The notes under the pieces were generated by a model. That model searched no databases. It was not told the DNA's origin and worked only from the letters and a program-made list of their open reading frames with translations. A program made the translations under genes and the position numbers. Source: Watersipora subatra (taxonomy: Eukaryota > Bryozoa > Gymnolaemata > Cheilostomatida > Watersiporidae). Taken from it: DNA of 64,000 nt. Position 1 is the stretch's first letter; each line of letters opens with the position of its first letter. Positions 13,701 through 24,300 of this stretch are shown here, one piece after another. Location of the stretch: NCBI RefSeq assembly GCF_963576615.1, contig NC_088711.1, positions 37,382,621-37,446,620 on the forward strand, written 5' to 3'.

Positions 13701-15389
13701 CTAATTTTGAATATGTACAGTAAGTATATAAAATTTTGATGATTTTTTACCAGGGTTTGTTTACTTTAAATAATTATTATGGGTTTCTATAGCACATCAT
13801 ATGACATTTTCGCCTTACAATGCCAACAGTGAAACGAATTAAAATCATATAATTGTGTACCGAGTCCTTTGTCATTATCATCGTAGCAAAACAGACTTGA
13901 TTTAGCCATTCACATTTACATTTAAACACTTTTACAGCTGTTTTATTTTTTCTCTTAATTTGTTTTAACTGCACAGAACACTTTTCTTAGGATACGAAGT
14001 TTAAAAGGTGGAATGGTAACTGTTGTTGTATGTTAAATATAAATGAATTTTCTGTCCTAAAACTTCTTTATTACCCAGGCAGCGCTGGGCATTCAGCAGT
14101 TATGTATAAATCTCGATGCACATTCTTACACCTTCTTTAGTCTATTAATATATATTTTATGAGACAATCAAAGTATTTTACATACTACTTGCTCTTCAAC
14201 TACATGTTTACACAGCTTATGGTTTGAAATAGTAAAAAATTATTTTAAAAAGTCGTTTTCAAGACTTGGAATGTATTAAAATTATTTACATTAGTTATAA
14301 TAAGAAAAATCGTTTTGGTTTTCGAACAAATCGTTTTTCGAACAGCTGTCCGCAACGGATTATGGTCGGTGAGAACTGAGGTTTGGCTGCTTTCGGTAAC
14401 AGTGATGATTTGGAAACGCTACATATCTGTGAAAAGTCGAAATGTGCCGGTGTTTCTTTTGAGGGTTGATTGTCATCCCATGACTAAATATATATCTGCA
14501 TACTTTTTAGATAATCTCTCAACATCATCTGTCTTGTCTTAACACTCTGACCAAATTTAAAACTCTTCATCACTATTAAAACAGGACAAGTTGCATTGTA
14601 AGTTCTAGTTAGCTGTACTGCCAGGCTGCAGATGTGAATGGTCTTGCAAGAGTTAGCAAATTACATGTAGTGTGTTCCACATCAAAAACTGATTGTGACA
14701 TGTCACATTAATCTTTGGAGAATTTAAATTTGTTTTCATAATATAATATCTTCGTCTGTGATTGTGTAGGAAGTCAGGAAGGCAGAAGTCAGCAGCTTCA
14801 GAGACCTATGAGAAAACTCAAGTCGCTCATGGAAACCGAATATTTTATAAATTCACCAAAACCCTCAGCAAATCACCGAAACAGATCATAAGGTGAGTGG
14901 TAGGGGTGTTTGAGGTAGGGTTGGAGTAGGGATAGTTGAGGTAGGTTGGAGTAGGGGTGGTTGAGGTAAGGTTGGAGTAGGGGTTGTCGAGGTAGAATGG
15001 GAGAATGTGAAGAGCAGGGTAAGAGCAGTGTTGCGCAATGTGACTCTAGCATACGCAAAGCATCTATAGTTGTACTATTCAAGGAAATATACTATGAGGC
15101 TTGTTACAGGTACAGCTATGGAGGGAGTCCACTGATAATGGCGCCCCTTGATGGTCAGAATGTGACTCGTTGCAGTAGATGTGGAGCTGCAAGGATGTTT
15201 GAGCTGCAGCTCATGCCTGCATTGTTACAGTCACTTAGTGTAGGTTCTCAGTCTGCCTCCCTTGACATAGGTACTGTAATTGTGTTCTCTTGCAGCCAGA
15301 GTTGTTGGTCTGGTCAGGCTGTTTTAGAGTTGGCACATGTCCAGAATGATCCCGATGAGGATTTGGTTAATAAAAAGTTGATGAAATAA
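4706..15389 (+). CDS. PDCD2L: PDCD2L (programmed cell death 2-like), 5 exons
   Basis: PDCD2 family proteins act as chaperone/adaptor factors in the cytosol and are linked to 40S ribosomal subunit maturation; PDCD2L is the paralogue with a split N-terminal cysteine region and a conserved C-terminal PDCD2_C domain. Exons 4706-4795, 5693-5853, 8844-9383, 14770-14892 and 15110-15389 join in phase into 397 residues (human PDCD2L is about 358). Diagnostic pieces are the start MSGTFLGFIDEP and KIGG, the cysteine block QIYCPVDQVFHRTLYVFCC, the YYISVAEEDQF strand, YEKT..HGNRIFYKF, and the C-terminal SYGGSPL, CSRCGAARMFELQLMPALL and GTVIVFSCSQSCW. The extra length comes mainly from an octapeptide expansion in exon 3. 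A tag codon lies directly before the ATG, so this is the first possible start. Introns 2 and 3 are full of mobile DNA. No promoter was identified. Identification is strong; exact intron ends are inferred. Confidence 0.92.
4796..5692 (+). other. PDCD2L intron 1
   Basis: AT-rich; nothing recognised. Confidence 0.5.
5693..5853 (+). CDS. PDCD2L: PDCD2L exon 2, cysteine-rich zinc-binding part
   Basis: Acceptor ATACAG, donor GG|GTAGGC (phase 2). Encodes QCEACRSSTCRLVCQIYCPV then FHRTLYVFCCPSPVC, the PDCD2/PDCD2L N-terminal cysteine block thought to bind zinc. Reading on past the donor meets a stop at once. Confidence 0.85.
6422..8517. mobile_element. Non-autonomous element, family D copy 1 (PDCD2L intron 2)
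   Basis: Ends TACAGTGCACCCTCAGG and CCTGAGGGTGCACTGTA are inverted repeats, and the sequence just inside (GCATGGTGAAAA) is repeated in inverse too. About 2.1 kb, with an hAT-like insertion inside. A diverged copy in the opposite orientation is at 13070-13850. Confidence 0.7.
7566..7665. mobile_element. hAT-like terminal sequence
   Basis: AGTGGTTCTTAACCTGGG followed by CGAACCCTAGGG is the style of hAT ends. It contains a perfect 16-bp palindrome GGGTTCGATCGAACCC at 7581-7596. The other end was not found. Confidence 0.45.
8671..8785. mobile_element. Family C short copy
   Basis: Both termini (ACAGTGCCACCCTTTATT and ATAGAGCTTTTACTGT) and the AAGGGTTGAAAAATAG block are present with almost nothing between. 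Ends 58 bases before PDCD2L exon 3. Confidence 0.6.
8844..9383 (+). CDS. PDCD2L: PDCD2L exon 3, with octapeptide repeats
   Basis: Acceptor TTCTTAG, donor AAAAG|GTAGTC. Begins WRILRTQTP, the match to the family's W-K-V-F-R-S-Q strand, which confirms the phase-2 join to exon 2. The middle holds tandem DDWSDGKP-like octapeptides (8983-9117). The end carries DSYYISVAEEDQF and an acidic helix. The frame stays open upstream of the acceptor to 8737 by chance; that part is family C transposon and intron. Confidence 0.88.
8983..9117 (+). repeat. 24-bp coding minisatellite in PDCD2L exon 3
   Basis: About 5.6 copies of a 24-bp unit encoding [DN]DW[SR][DN][GE]KP. Since 24 is a multiple of 3 the frame is kept. 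Other PDCD2L proteins carry single acidic DDW motifs here, so this looks like a lineage expansion. Confidence 0.85.
9711..12880. mobile_element. Helitron-like element (PDCD2L intron 3)
   Basis: Starts TCTACTATATAAACGGC after an A and ends GGTAATGCAGCTAG before a T, as a Helitron would (5' TC, 3' CTAG, A/T target). A second copy of the 3' end lies inside at 12140. The body has internal direct repeats (10159-10235 with 11038-11118; about 10905 with 11115). No helicase remains and no clear 3' hairpin. Confidence 0.5.
12235..12515. repeat. CpG-rich minisatellite
   Basis: About 280 bp of GCGATTGATTGCGAGTGCGAG variants with mixed 10- and 21-bp periods. It stands out as GC- and CpG-rich in AT-rich DNA and creates open frames on both strands. 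Confidence 0.85.
13070..13850. mobile_element. Family D copy 2, diverged, inverted relative to copy 1
   Basis: The block with CTACAGTACC, TTGCAATAAAATG and CCTGGTAAAAA appears here as the reverse complement of 6540-6760, and the GTTGGCATTG end block matches near 13830. Confidence 0.55.
13851..14769 (+). other. End of PDCD2L intron 3
   Basis: A Helitron-style fragment (ACCCAGGCAGCGCTGGGC) near 14075 contains a hairpin; otherwise nothing recognised. Confidence 0.35.
14770..14892 (+). CDS. PDCD2L: PDCD2L exon 4
   Basis: Acceptor TTGTGTAG, donor AAG|GTGAGT, phase 2 on both sides. Encodes SETYEKTQVAHGNRIFYKF..SKSPKQIIR, the usual lead-in to the PDCD2_C domain. A G-rich minisatellite starts right at the donor. 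Confidence 0.87.
14893..14999 (+). repeat. G-rich minisatellite at the PDCD2L intron 4 donor
   Basis: About four copies of a 26-28 bp unit like TTGAGGTAGGGTTGGAGTAG starting at the first intron base (GTGAGTGGTAGGGG). Each unit repeats AG|GTAGGG, a splice-donor-like word. Confidence 0.8.
15110..15389 (+). CDS. PDCD2L: PDCD2L exon 5, PDCD2_C domain and stop
   Basis: Acceptor GTTACAG. Encodes YSYGGSPLIMAP, CSRCGAARMFELQLMPALL, LDIGTVIVFSCSQSCW and a tail ending QNDPDEDLVNKKLMK, then TAA. The two CxxC/CxxxC pairs and the ExxLMPAL core are hallmark residues of the domain. Confidence 0.92.
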
Positions 15390-15768
15390 CAGAAACCGCA
15401 ACTAGTTTGCTGTTTTTTATTGCCAAGTTCAGTTGCAGTAGTATGCATAGCAAGACGCAACACTGGTTATTGGGTCACGCTGTGGCACTCTTTTAAAGGT
15501 GTATTACCTATTTTCCGTTACCGTGCAAGGCCATTACTGCATAAAGTATTGTTCCATGCTGTCTTAGATCAAAAAGCTCAGCAAGTACAACTTGAGCAAA
15601 CTTCTTCACACTGCACAAAATAGTGGCATTTCCTCGCCAAGTGACAAATTCTCAATAATCTGATGCGCTTGTTCTTAGCTCTTTCCTTCACAAATACCTT
15701 CAGGGCCTTGTTATAACTACTGATGATTTTAGTAAACATTTGCTATTTAACGGGTTTAAAATTTAATC
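15390..15768 (+). other. PDCD2L 3' flank
   Basis: Likely 3' UTR and flank; no convincing AATAAA in the first 300 bases. The 67-codon open stretch at 15420-15623 shows no family likeness. Confidence 0.4.
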
Positions 15769-16705
15769 TTTAAAGGTTTATTTGCAACAAAATTCATATT
15801 ACAGTTATTTGGTATTAAAAGGTTCACCTCACCATGTCTTACACTACTGTGTTGTAGGTGCAAAACATGTGGAAATGTGATTACAAGCTCTTAAAAGCTC
15901 ACAAACGAACAGTTAATCGCCGCCATCACGAAAACGGCGTAGGTTGGAATCCCTTTATTTCTCTGACGTACTCAAACAATTTGGTTATTGTTTTGACACA
16001 TGATGTTATCGCGTGAAAGTAAAGGCCAATAAAAGGCTCAATATAAAACATGTCGTAGCACTAGTTTATGACATACACTTCAGGTTCTACCGGAAAGCCC
16101 TTATCAAATATAGATGTTCGCTACTTAACAGTTTCGTTTCAGCCTGGTCTGTGACCCCATGTCCCATAATCTGATAATGTGACCCCATACTTCTTGCTAA
16201 ACAGCGCGAACAATTTCTGTGGCATTTTTCGATTATCTCAGGCGACCAACAGGCTTTTCATGTTTGTCAGAGAATGATATGCACTCCTTCCAGTTGAGGT
16301 TAAAAAATGAAACAAATTTTTACGTTAGGTTTTGAGATATCAGTGCTCAAAGTAATAGCATTACAATGAGGATGAAACAGACACGTAATGAAAATAGACA
16401 TGGTTTTATACATTTATTGCATGCATGAAGTATATTTGTAAAAATATTTCGACAAATGAGGTTGCCTGAAAGTGTAAACAGAAGCCATCTTGTACAACTA
16501 CGTCCCATTTGAGCCATTTTGGAAAGGGATTCTTATTCACGGCGTTTTCGTGATAGCTGCGATTACCTGTTCGTTTTTGAAATTTTAGGAGCTTGTAATC
16601 ACATTTCTACATATTTTGCACCTACAGCACAACAGAGTAAGACATGGTGAATCTTTTGATACCAAATAACTGTAATGTGAATTTTGTTGCAAGTCAACCT
16701 TTCAA
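15769..16705. mobile_element. MITE family B copy 1
   Basis: Inverted ends AAAGGTTTATTTGCAACAAA and TTGTTGCAAGTCAACCTTT, with about 150 bp of inverted similarity including TTACAGTTATTTGGTA and GTGATTACAAGCTC. Same orientation and near full-length match to 60018-60902. Confidence 0.82.
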
Positions 16706-17890
16706 GAAGGATTCGGTGAAGCACTTCTCAAGGTGCGTAGATTCATGGAATGTCACATCGGTGATGAAGGAACAGAGCAATGATGAAGAAGGATGATGAA
16801 GAAGGATAAAGGAATAATCTGTTAAGGCTAAATTAACCATACAGGTAAGTTCCAATCCTTCAAGACCACTAAGTTTTAGTTGACATGTACATGCTCAAGA
16901 AAAATGTCAGCTGGATCATGGAATGTGTTAGAAACTATTTAAACAAAGTGCAAACTTGTTTAAATAAAATGAAAAATTGAAGTTGCTTTACAAGTTTCTC
17001 CACTTAATAGAATATTCAGGAAGGATAGTTATTTACTTTTATATCATCACTTTTATTATCAAGTAGGTACAGTGTAGTGGTGTGTAGCATATGACAAGTT
17101 TGGCTTATGCTTGTGACTATTACAATAAGGTGATGGTTTACTGTCTCTTTCTTTTGTCCTCCTTTCATTCGTGTGCTTTTGAAGAATATCACACTCGTGA
17201 AAGGATGATGAAAACAATGGTGAAAATTCATCATTGTATAATAATATTCAGTGTTTATCTAACAAATCTATTTTGTTATATTTAATTATAGTTCATAGAA
17301 CATCAGGTAGCCTGAGCTGTAATTGTATGCATTAAGCATATTTACAGGCTTTCAGTTGCGGTTAGACTACACTGTGTACTTAGTTTATAACCTTATGTTT
17401 TCGCATAAGAACGTTTATCATGCACTTTTGAATTTCATAAAAAATTGCTTTCAAATAGTTTGAATTTATTTGAAAACAACTTACTCCACTACTTGAATCT
17501 ATCAATTGACAGTGCAAATTGTTTTAATCATTTCGCAAAGCTGGTCCATACAGTTTCTTAATTGTCTTTCATTTGTTTAGACTTGGTACATGCTGTGGCT
17601 TTGTATTTAGTTTTTGTTTACTCTCATTTAATAAGGTATTTTTAAACATCAACAATACGTTATTAGCAAGTCGTAGTATTAGTTTGATATTAGCTATTGT
17701 TGAACACCCGTATCAGAGTTCTGAATTGGAATTATCTTCTCTAGAGGAAGCAAACTCCTGTTATCATAGATGCAGGTGGTTGCAAAGTGTGTGCATCACA
17801 AGACAATAATCCAGAGAATTATTTAATGTAACAACATGTTTTATGTATAATTCGTTGACATAACAAAATAAATACTAAGCTAAATACACA
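16706..17890. other. Intergenic, nothing recognised
   Basis: AT-rich; short open stretches on both strands (17016-17285, 17573-17809) without protein-like motifs. Confidence 0.4.
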
Positions 17891-17893
17891 AAT

Positions 17894-17995
17894 TTTGTGT
17901 TATCCGTATGCAACACTCTCTGATATGTTATCCGTATGCAACACTCTCTGATATGTTATCCGTATGCAACACTCTCTGATATGTTCACCGTATGC
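17894..17995. repeat. 28-bp tandem repeat
   Basis: About 3.6 copies of TGTTATCCGTATGCAACACT plus CTCTGATA, 270 bases past the complexin stop. Confidence 0.85.
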
Positions 17996-18269
17996 AACAC
18001 GGATTTCCTTGCGTCGCAGAAAATCTTGGAATACTGTGTAATTATAACACAGTTAGGTAGTGACTAGCTAGGTAATCACATATAATATTATGATTATAGT
18101 TGAGCCTTTACAGTTGTGCGCAGCTTCTCAGGTTTGTTAGGAAGTCAATTGAGTGCTGTTAAGTCACATCTGTCAGATCATAGTTCATTAAACAGGATAC
18201 TCCTAAAACTTTTAGATTACGGGACATGATTGGCCACTGATACACAAAGTATAAATCTGATTGGCTTGT

Positions 18270-18370
18270 TCACATAAGTGAGCATTTCTCTTGAGCACCT
18301 GCTAGTAGTTGTCCTGGACCTTCTGTTAGCTTTGCTTGCATTTCTGAAATGTTAGCCGGCAGGAATCCAC
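18270..18370 (-). CDS. cplx: Complexin exon 4, C-terminus with CaaX box
   Basis: Acceptor TTTCTTAG. Encodes SGFLPANISEMQAKLTEG..GAQEKCSLM and TGA. The last four residues C-S-L-M form a CaaX box; methionine in the last position favours farnesyl transfer. Confidence 0.88.
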
Positions 18371-21300
18371 CTAAGAAATAAAAAGCTCAATTAGCATTTC
18401 ACCTGGACAGTATGTGTTTGCACAAATATTGATTATGCGTAATGGGAGTTGAGCACATGATAGACACTGGTTCAAGATGGCTATTGAACTAACCAAGGAT
18501 GATAAGAGCCTGCATGTGCGCACGTACAAGGTCAACGCTTGTCATTGCCAATCTTTAGTAAACTACTAGCTGTACAACACAGCATTGCCCGAGTAATAAA
18601 AGTCTTTGGACAGAAAATTTATTTGTATTTAACATATAACAACATTTGCCATTCTAGCTTTCAAACTACATATCATGAGAAAAGTGTTTTGTGTGATTGA
18701 AATAAATTAAGAGAGAAAATAAAAACAACTGTAAAGGTTTTCAAAGAACCTTTAAACATATCACTAGGTAAACCTTTCGTGAAAGTCAAATAAATTAAAA
18801 AAAATAAAACAACTATAAAAAGGTTTAGATGTACATGTGAAATAATTAGCAAGTAAGAGCTAAATTCCGTCGGTTTTGCTACGATTGCGATATGAGATGA
18901 TTCGGTAATGATACAATTAATACGAACTGAGAAAACAAAATAAAAATCCTGAATATGTAGAATTAATAATAACAATTCGTGCATAGCAGTGCGTGTATAA
19001 AAAAGGGTGCTGTTCCATCAGAAGCTATTCATCAAAACTTTGAATACAACGAGACTGGTACCTCTTGATACTGGTACAAATGTAAAAATGAGATCTCGTA
19101 TTGTTTTTGTCCGACCGAACGGAGCGATAATGCCGACGTTCTTTCCACGGAGACATAATTGTTTGCATGAGAAGAATTGGCCTTGACCACAGATATAGTA
19201 ATTGAACCTTTCAAAAAATATTTCCTAACAGTGGAATCATAACGCGTGGCCGTATCGGTAAAATAATCAGCATGCGCTATAGCCGGAATGACACACAGAT
19301 CCACATACCTTGAGAAATATATATATATATAGATTGGTTGGAGCTTCATAGAAAAGAAGACAAATTGGAGATTTACATTGCATATTTTATGGGCAGGTAC
19401 TACTAGCTGGTTATGGATAGGTAACAATGGATGAGCTGTATGGAGAAGGCACAGCGTGGCTATAGTATAGGGAGGGGTATACTACATACATTGCACTGAT
19501 TGAGTTCGCTTTGCAGCTTAATTTCATCATGAGGTGAATTCAATGCCAGCCACTTTCGACAATTACACAACGTGAGGCAATATTTACTGACTCTAACAGA
19601 GGGTGTGGTTGGGGAAGAGCTAGCAGAAGAAGCTAAAAGATTTGCTAAACCTAATTATGACTTCCAAATGACCATCTATCACATTCCTACTTTCCCAGAA
19701 AACCCATTATACATGATACCAAACACCAGTACCTTGACAGTCCATATTTTTGAACAGTGTTATGAAAAAGAGCTTTTTTTCCAATACGTAAAATGTGACT
19801 TTACTATTTTTTATTTTAGTCTTTTGGTCTAATTTGCTTTGAGTGGCCTTGAATTCCGATAGTAAAATTCATATTTATCAAATGTTAAATTTAAATGCAT
19901 TTATTCCAGACTGGTGTAAAAGTAGTCATAGTTATTTGGTTTAAAACAAAAGAACAGCACTCCACTTCGTAACTGAGGCATAAACTAATAATTTATTGAA
20001 GGCTGGAAAAGTCAACACATGATCTGAATATACAACGATATCAAAGTTATAAAGTGATGAGATGAAGAGAGAAGGTACAACAAAGAATAACTCATTGAGC
20101 CGGTCTATAAAATCACTATACCTGTTCCGGCTATAAAGAGAAGCATACACTATTATCATCATTATTGTTATTACAATTAACAAGGGTAAATAATGGCGAC
20201 TCTCATATATTCGTGAAAGAGTAACAAATAGCAAGTGAAAATATTAGAGGTAAATTTGTCTGCCTCATGGCAATAAGTTCGCGCGGCAATAATAGCAGAT
20301 TAGTGAAGTTATGACATATACATGTATTTGATGTTTCAAGCACCACAGTGACAGTGCCTAATAGACCCTTGCAGTACGTAGTCATAATAATACATGTATA
20401 ATATGACTATTAGCCTTTGCGTAGGTGCACAAGCTAACGTACAGCTCATTTTTCATAGAGGTAAGCCAGTTTCTGCTGAAGGTGATTTTATTTAGCCCAA
20501 AACAACTGACATAGTTCATTAAGAAAATCAAATTTCAAACTTGAAAAGGTTATTATAGTTTTAAGTTTATGAAAATTAAAAATGATTTCACATGTCAGGC
20601 TGTTTTGGAAGAGTAAACTAAATGTCTAGCCTTTGTTTGTTTAGTCACAGAAAATTTTCTAGGAAAAAAGGTTTTAACAAATAACTCCCCATCCAAAATC
20701 ATGGTTTCTTTAGAAGAGCAAAAGTTTTTCTATTACAGAATAAAAAAGAATCAACGAGCGGTATGAATAGTAAAACAGCGAGATATTTATAAGCAGATAG
20801 GCATGTAAACTCACCATTGAAGTAAAGATACACCATTCACGTCTAATGATAGTTCTAGCAGCAGTTTTTTGTGTGAAAAGGCTACGATGTACATGCATGC
20901 AGCTAAAGTCCTGAGTCCTACTAGATTATTTGTAACTAACCTCAGGTCATTGCTGCCAAAGCTAATTTTTAAGAGTATTAATACAGTACTAACTTTAAAC
21001 TAAACAGTTGAGTAGTACTAACTGTAAACTAAACTGTTAAGTAGTACTAACTGTAAACTAAACAGTTGAGCAGTACTAACTGTAAACTAAACAGTTGAGC
21101 AGTACTAACTGTAAACTAAACAGTTGAGTAGAACTAACTGTAAACTAAATAGTTGAGTAGTACTAACTATAAATTAAACAGTTGAGTAGTACTAACTGTA
21201 AACTAAATAGTTGAGAAGTACTAACTGTAAACTAAATAGTTGAGAAGTACTAACTATAAATTAAACAGTTGAGTAGTACTAACTATAAACTAAGCAGTTG

Positions 21301-24300
21301 AGTAGTACTAACTATAAACTAAACAGTTGAGTAGTACTAACTGTAAACTAAACAGTTAAGTGAATGGATGGGCAACAGGACTTACTGTCTTCCTCTATCG
21401 ACTCTCCTCTAGCCTCTGCTGCAAGCTCTTCAGGTGTTTTTCTTTTTCTGCCAATCTGACCTTGTCTGTTTGGGTCTTCCATCATTGGAAAGTCTTCTCT
21501 CTTCTTAATGTTATACTACAAGTTACACATATGCCTTAGTAAAAATATAGATAAGGCTTCAATTTGACTCCAAGAACAACTATTTATGACAGTTGCTTCA
21601 CAAAATCGAAATTTGTGAAACTCAACAATTTTTATAATTTTATAAATGGATATATCGCAACAACTGCTGCATCAAACACAATGGTTTTTGTTGCAGTTAG
21701 CAAGTACAAATCTTACAATATATGTGCCAAATTTCAACTTTCTATCTCCTTTTTTAAGCTAAAATAGGTTTTTTGGCAGTTTGGCCACCCGAGAGGTTGT
21801 GAAACATTATTGATCGAGTAAAAAACTCAAGCGTTAGGTATAATGCTTACATAGCCTCTCGCTTCTTAGTGTACACAAATACACACGTGAAATCACTCGT
21901 ACACTATAGACAAAGTGCATAAAGCCTGTTTAAGTATGAAAGTTGAACAAAAGAAGAGTCTATCCTAACACTTAACTCTTATGATTTCAAAAAAAGAAAA
22001 AGGCCTTTCACGGAGTTCAAATCTGTCAAAAAATTTTAATTTTGAGCCCCAAGTTTTATCAAAACACTTACAAAAGTACTAAATCAACTAACATATATGT
22101 TTGTGGTTAAACATTCCATCCAACCTTTTTACGAATTTGAGCTCGAATCTCCTCTCTTTCCTCTTCTGCCTTTCTGTGTTTTTCTCTGCGACGTTCCTCT
22201 TCTTCTCTTCTTGCCTCTGCAACTTCTAAATCCTCTCCGTCTTCATTTGTTTTCTTGTCATCATCATCCTTTTTATCATCACCACCTCCGACAGCGCCTA
22301 ACCATGAGAGCATACTTTTAAACCGCCTTATGGCACATAAGCAACAAACGAGAGTAATTTCTGATCACTGTTGGCGTATGCATATCGCGCAAAGACGTAT
22401 GAAATCGAAGACATTACCTTAAGGCTTTCAACCAAATGGTTTCTTAATTTCACATGTATGAGCTACTTAAGAGTAAAAGCCTTTTAACATTTGGCGCACT
22501 TAGGCAGTTTTCTTATGAAAGTGACTTGTATTGCAATTATGATATTTAATCTATAGAAATTATTTTAATTGCTATTATTGTGGTTTTGTCAGAGGCCACA
22601 AAAATAGTTAAAATGTAAAGGTCCCCACTCAAGAATTGCACTGGTAGAGAGTCATATAGTTAACCATACACATGTAGTTAATAGTATATAGTTAACTGTT
22701 GTTAACTTTTTTATTACAGAATTTTTTGTTTGGTTTGACAGAACTAGTTCATGCTGAAAAGTTTTGCTGGCATACACTCGATATTTTACTGTAAAAGCTA
22801 GAGTTTCTATCAAAGAGCTTTAATCTAAAGTTTTTTGGAATCAGCAGAAAATTCTGCACAAAAATTACTGCATTTGACAAACAGAAGCCATGTTTAATGT
22901 TTTTTTATCTTTCTGATAATTGTTACAAATTTTACTTAGTTGAAACTTTGAAGCCTAACCTTGTATACAAAAGCAAGCTCCCCGATGTCAGACCATATTA
23001 ACAACTTGCAATCGACTGTAAAAGTACGTATGATAGCGCAACTCCTTTTGAACTGAATGTTATATTGAAGTGCCAAGCTTGAATAACTCAATGAAAGACA
23101 GCAGAAACCAAAAATAGCAAATAGCTTTTTTATATTCTTTCAAAGATGTGATGTTATAGAGATAACTGAAGAAACATAATGATTAATATAAATCGAGCCT
23201 GATAGAGTATGCATATTTTTATGAACAGAAAAGCAAATAGCTTTATTGCAAAGCTCTTGTTTTTGAGGAGAAAAAGCTTTTTAGTTTTGTCTAGTTTTTA
23301 TCTTCATTGCTAAGAATTTCAATAAGTATGTCATTAGAAGCTTATCTTCCGATGGCAGCCATTTTTCATTTCTCATTCGGGTAGAAGTGCTTTCCGTATG
23401 TTGGCAATCTCTCAAGAACTAATAGTCCCATCAACTTGAAACTTCTGAATTATACTGACAACGTATACTGCACAAAGCGACCAAAATTCGAAATTCTAGA
23501 GAAACCAGAAGTACGAATGTGCGAAAAGAACTAGTGCTCTGTTGGCAGCAATTTTTCATTTCTCGATCATTTATAAGTGCAGTTGGTATTTTGAGGATAT
23601 CTCAAGAACTAGTCGTCCCATCAACTTGAAACTTTGGAATTATATTAAAAACCTGTTTCACACAAAGTGCTCAGAGTTTCATATTCATTTGTAAATAAAA
23701 AGTAGGTAAAACGAGTAGGGAATCTGAGTTTACTCAGGCGTAGGACCACGTAGAAAAGAATACTTCCAGGCTTCAAAGTATTATGTGACACAAATAACAG
23801 TCACTTACCACTTAACCTCCAGCATTTATAGCAATGTTAGCAGACATGATATTGTTATATTTGCGATCAGTCAAAATCTATACATGTTTCAGATTCTTAC
23901 TCCATTGATTGCTTTTGCATTTATAGCTAATGTCTGTTACTTTTATATTCTTAATATTTGCTGAAAATTCTGTTTGTGGGATATTGCAGCTTGAGATTAG
24001 TTCTTTGTGACCACCTCAGACTCTAGACATGCTGTCATGTGTACCATCAAACAAGCTAGTAGAGAAGGTTGCCCATTCCTACATAAACACGGGCGGGCGC
24101 GCACCATTAGCCACTCTACCTGATTACCCATCACCACCAATAAGCTCTGTCGGCTAATTTAGACTAACTTTTTTCATATATCTGTCTTACTTTTTAAAAT
24201 AGACAATTTCTAGCTCATTAACTTTTGAATGTATTACATAGTATTTTATTAACTGTATCTACAGGAGTCTGTTTCCAATGCATAAAATGTATTCCAAGAC

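Noticed and set aside
19032-19427. 131-codon minus-strand ORF in complexin intron 3
   Set aside because: Contains an ATATAT microsatellite, no motif and no fitting splice phase to complexin.
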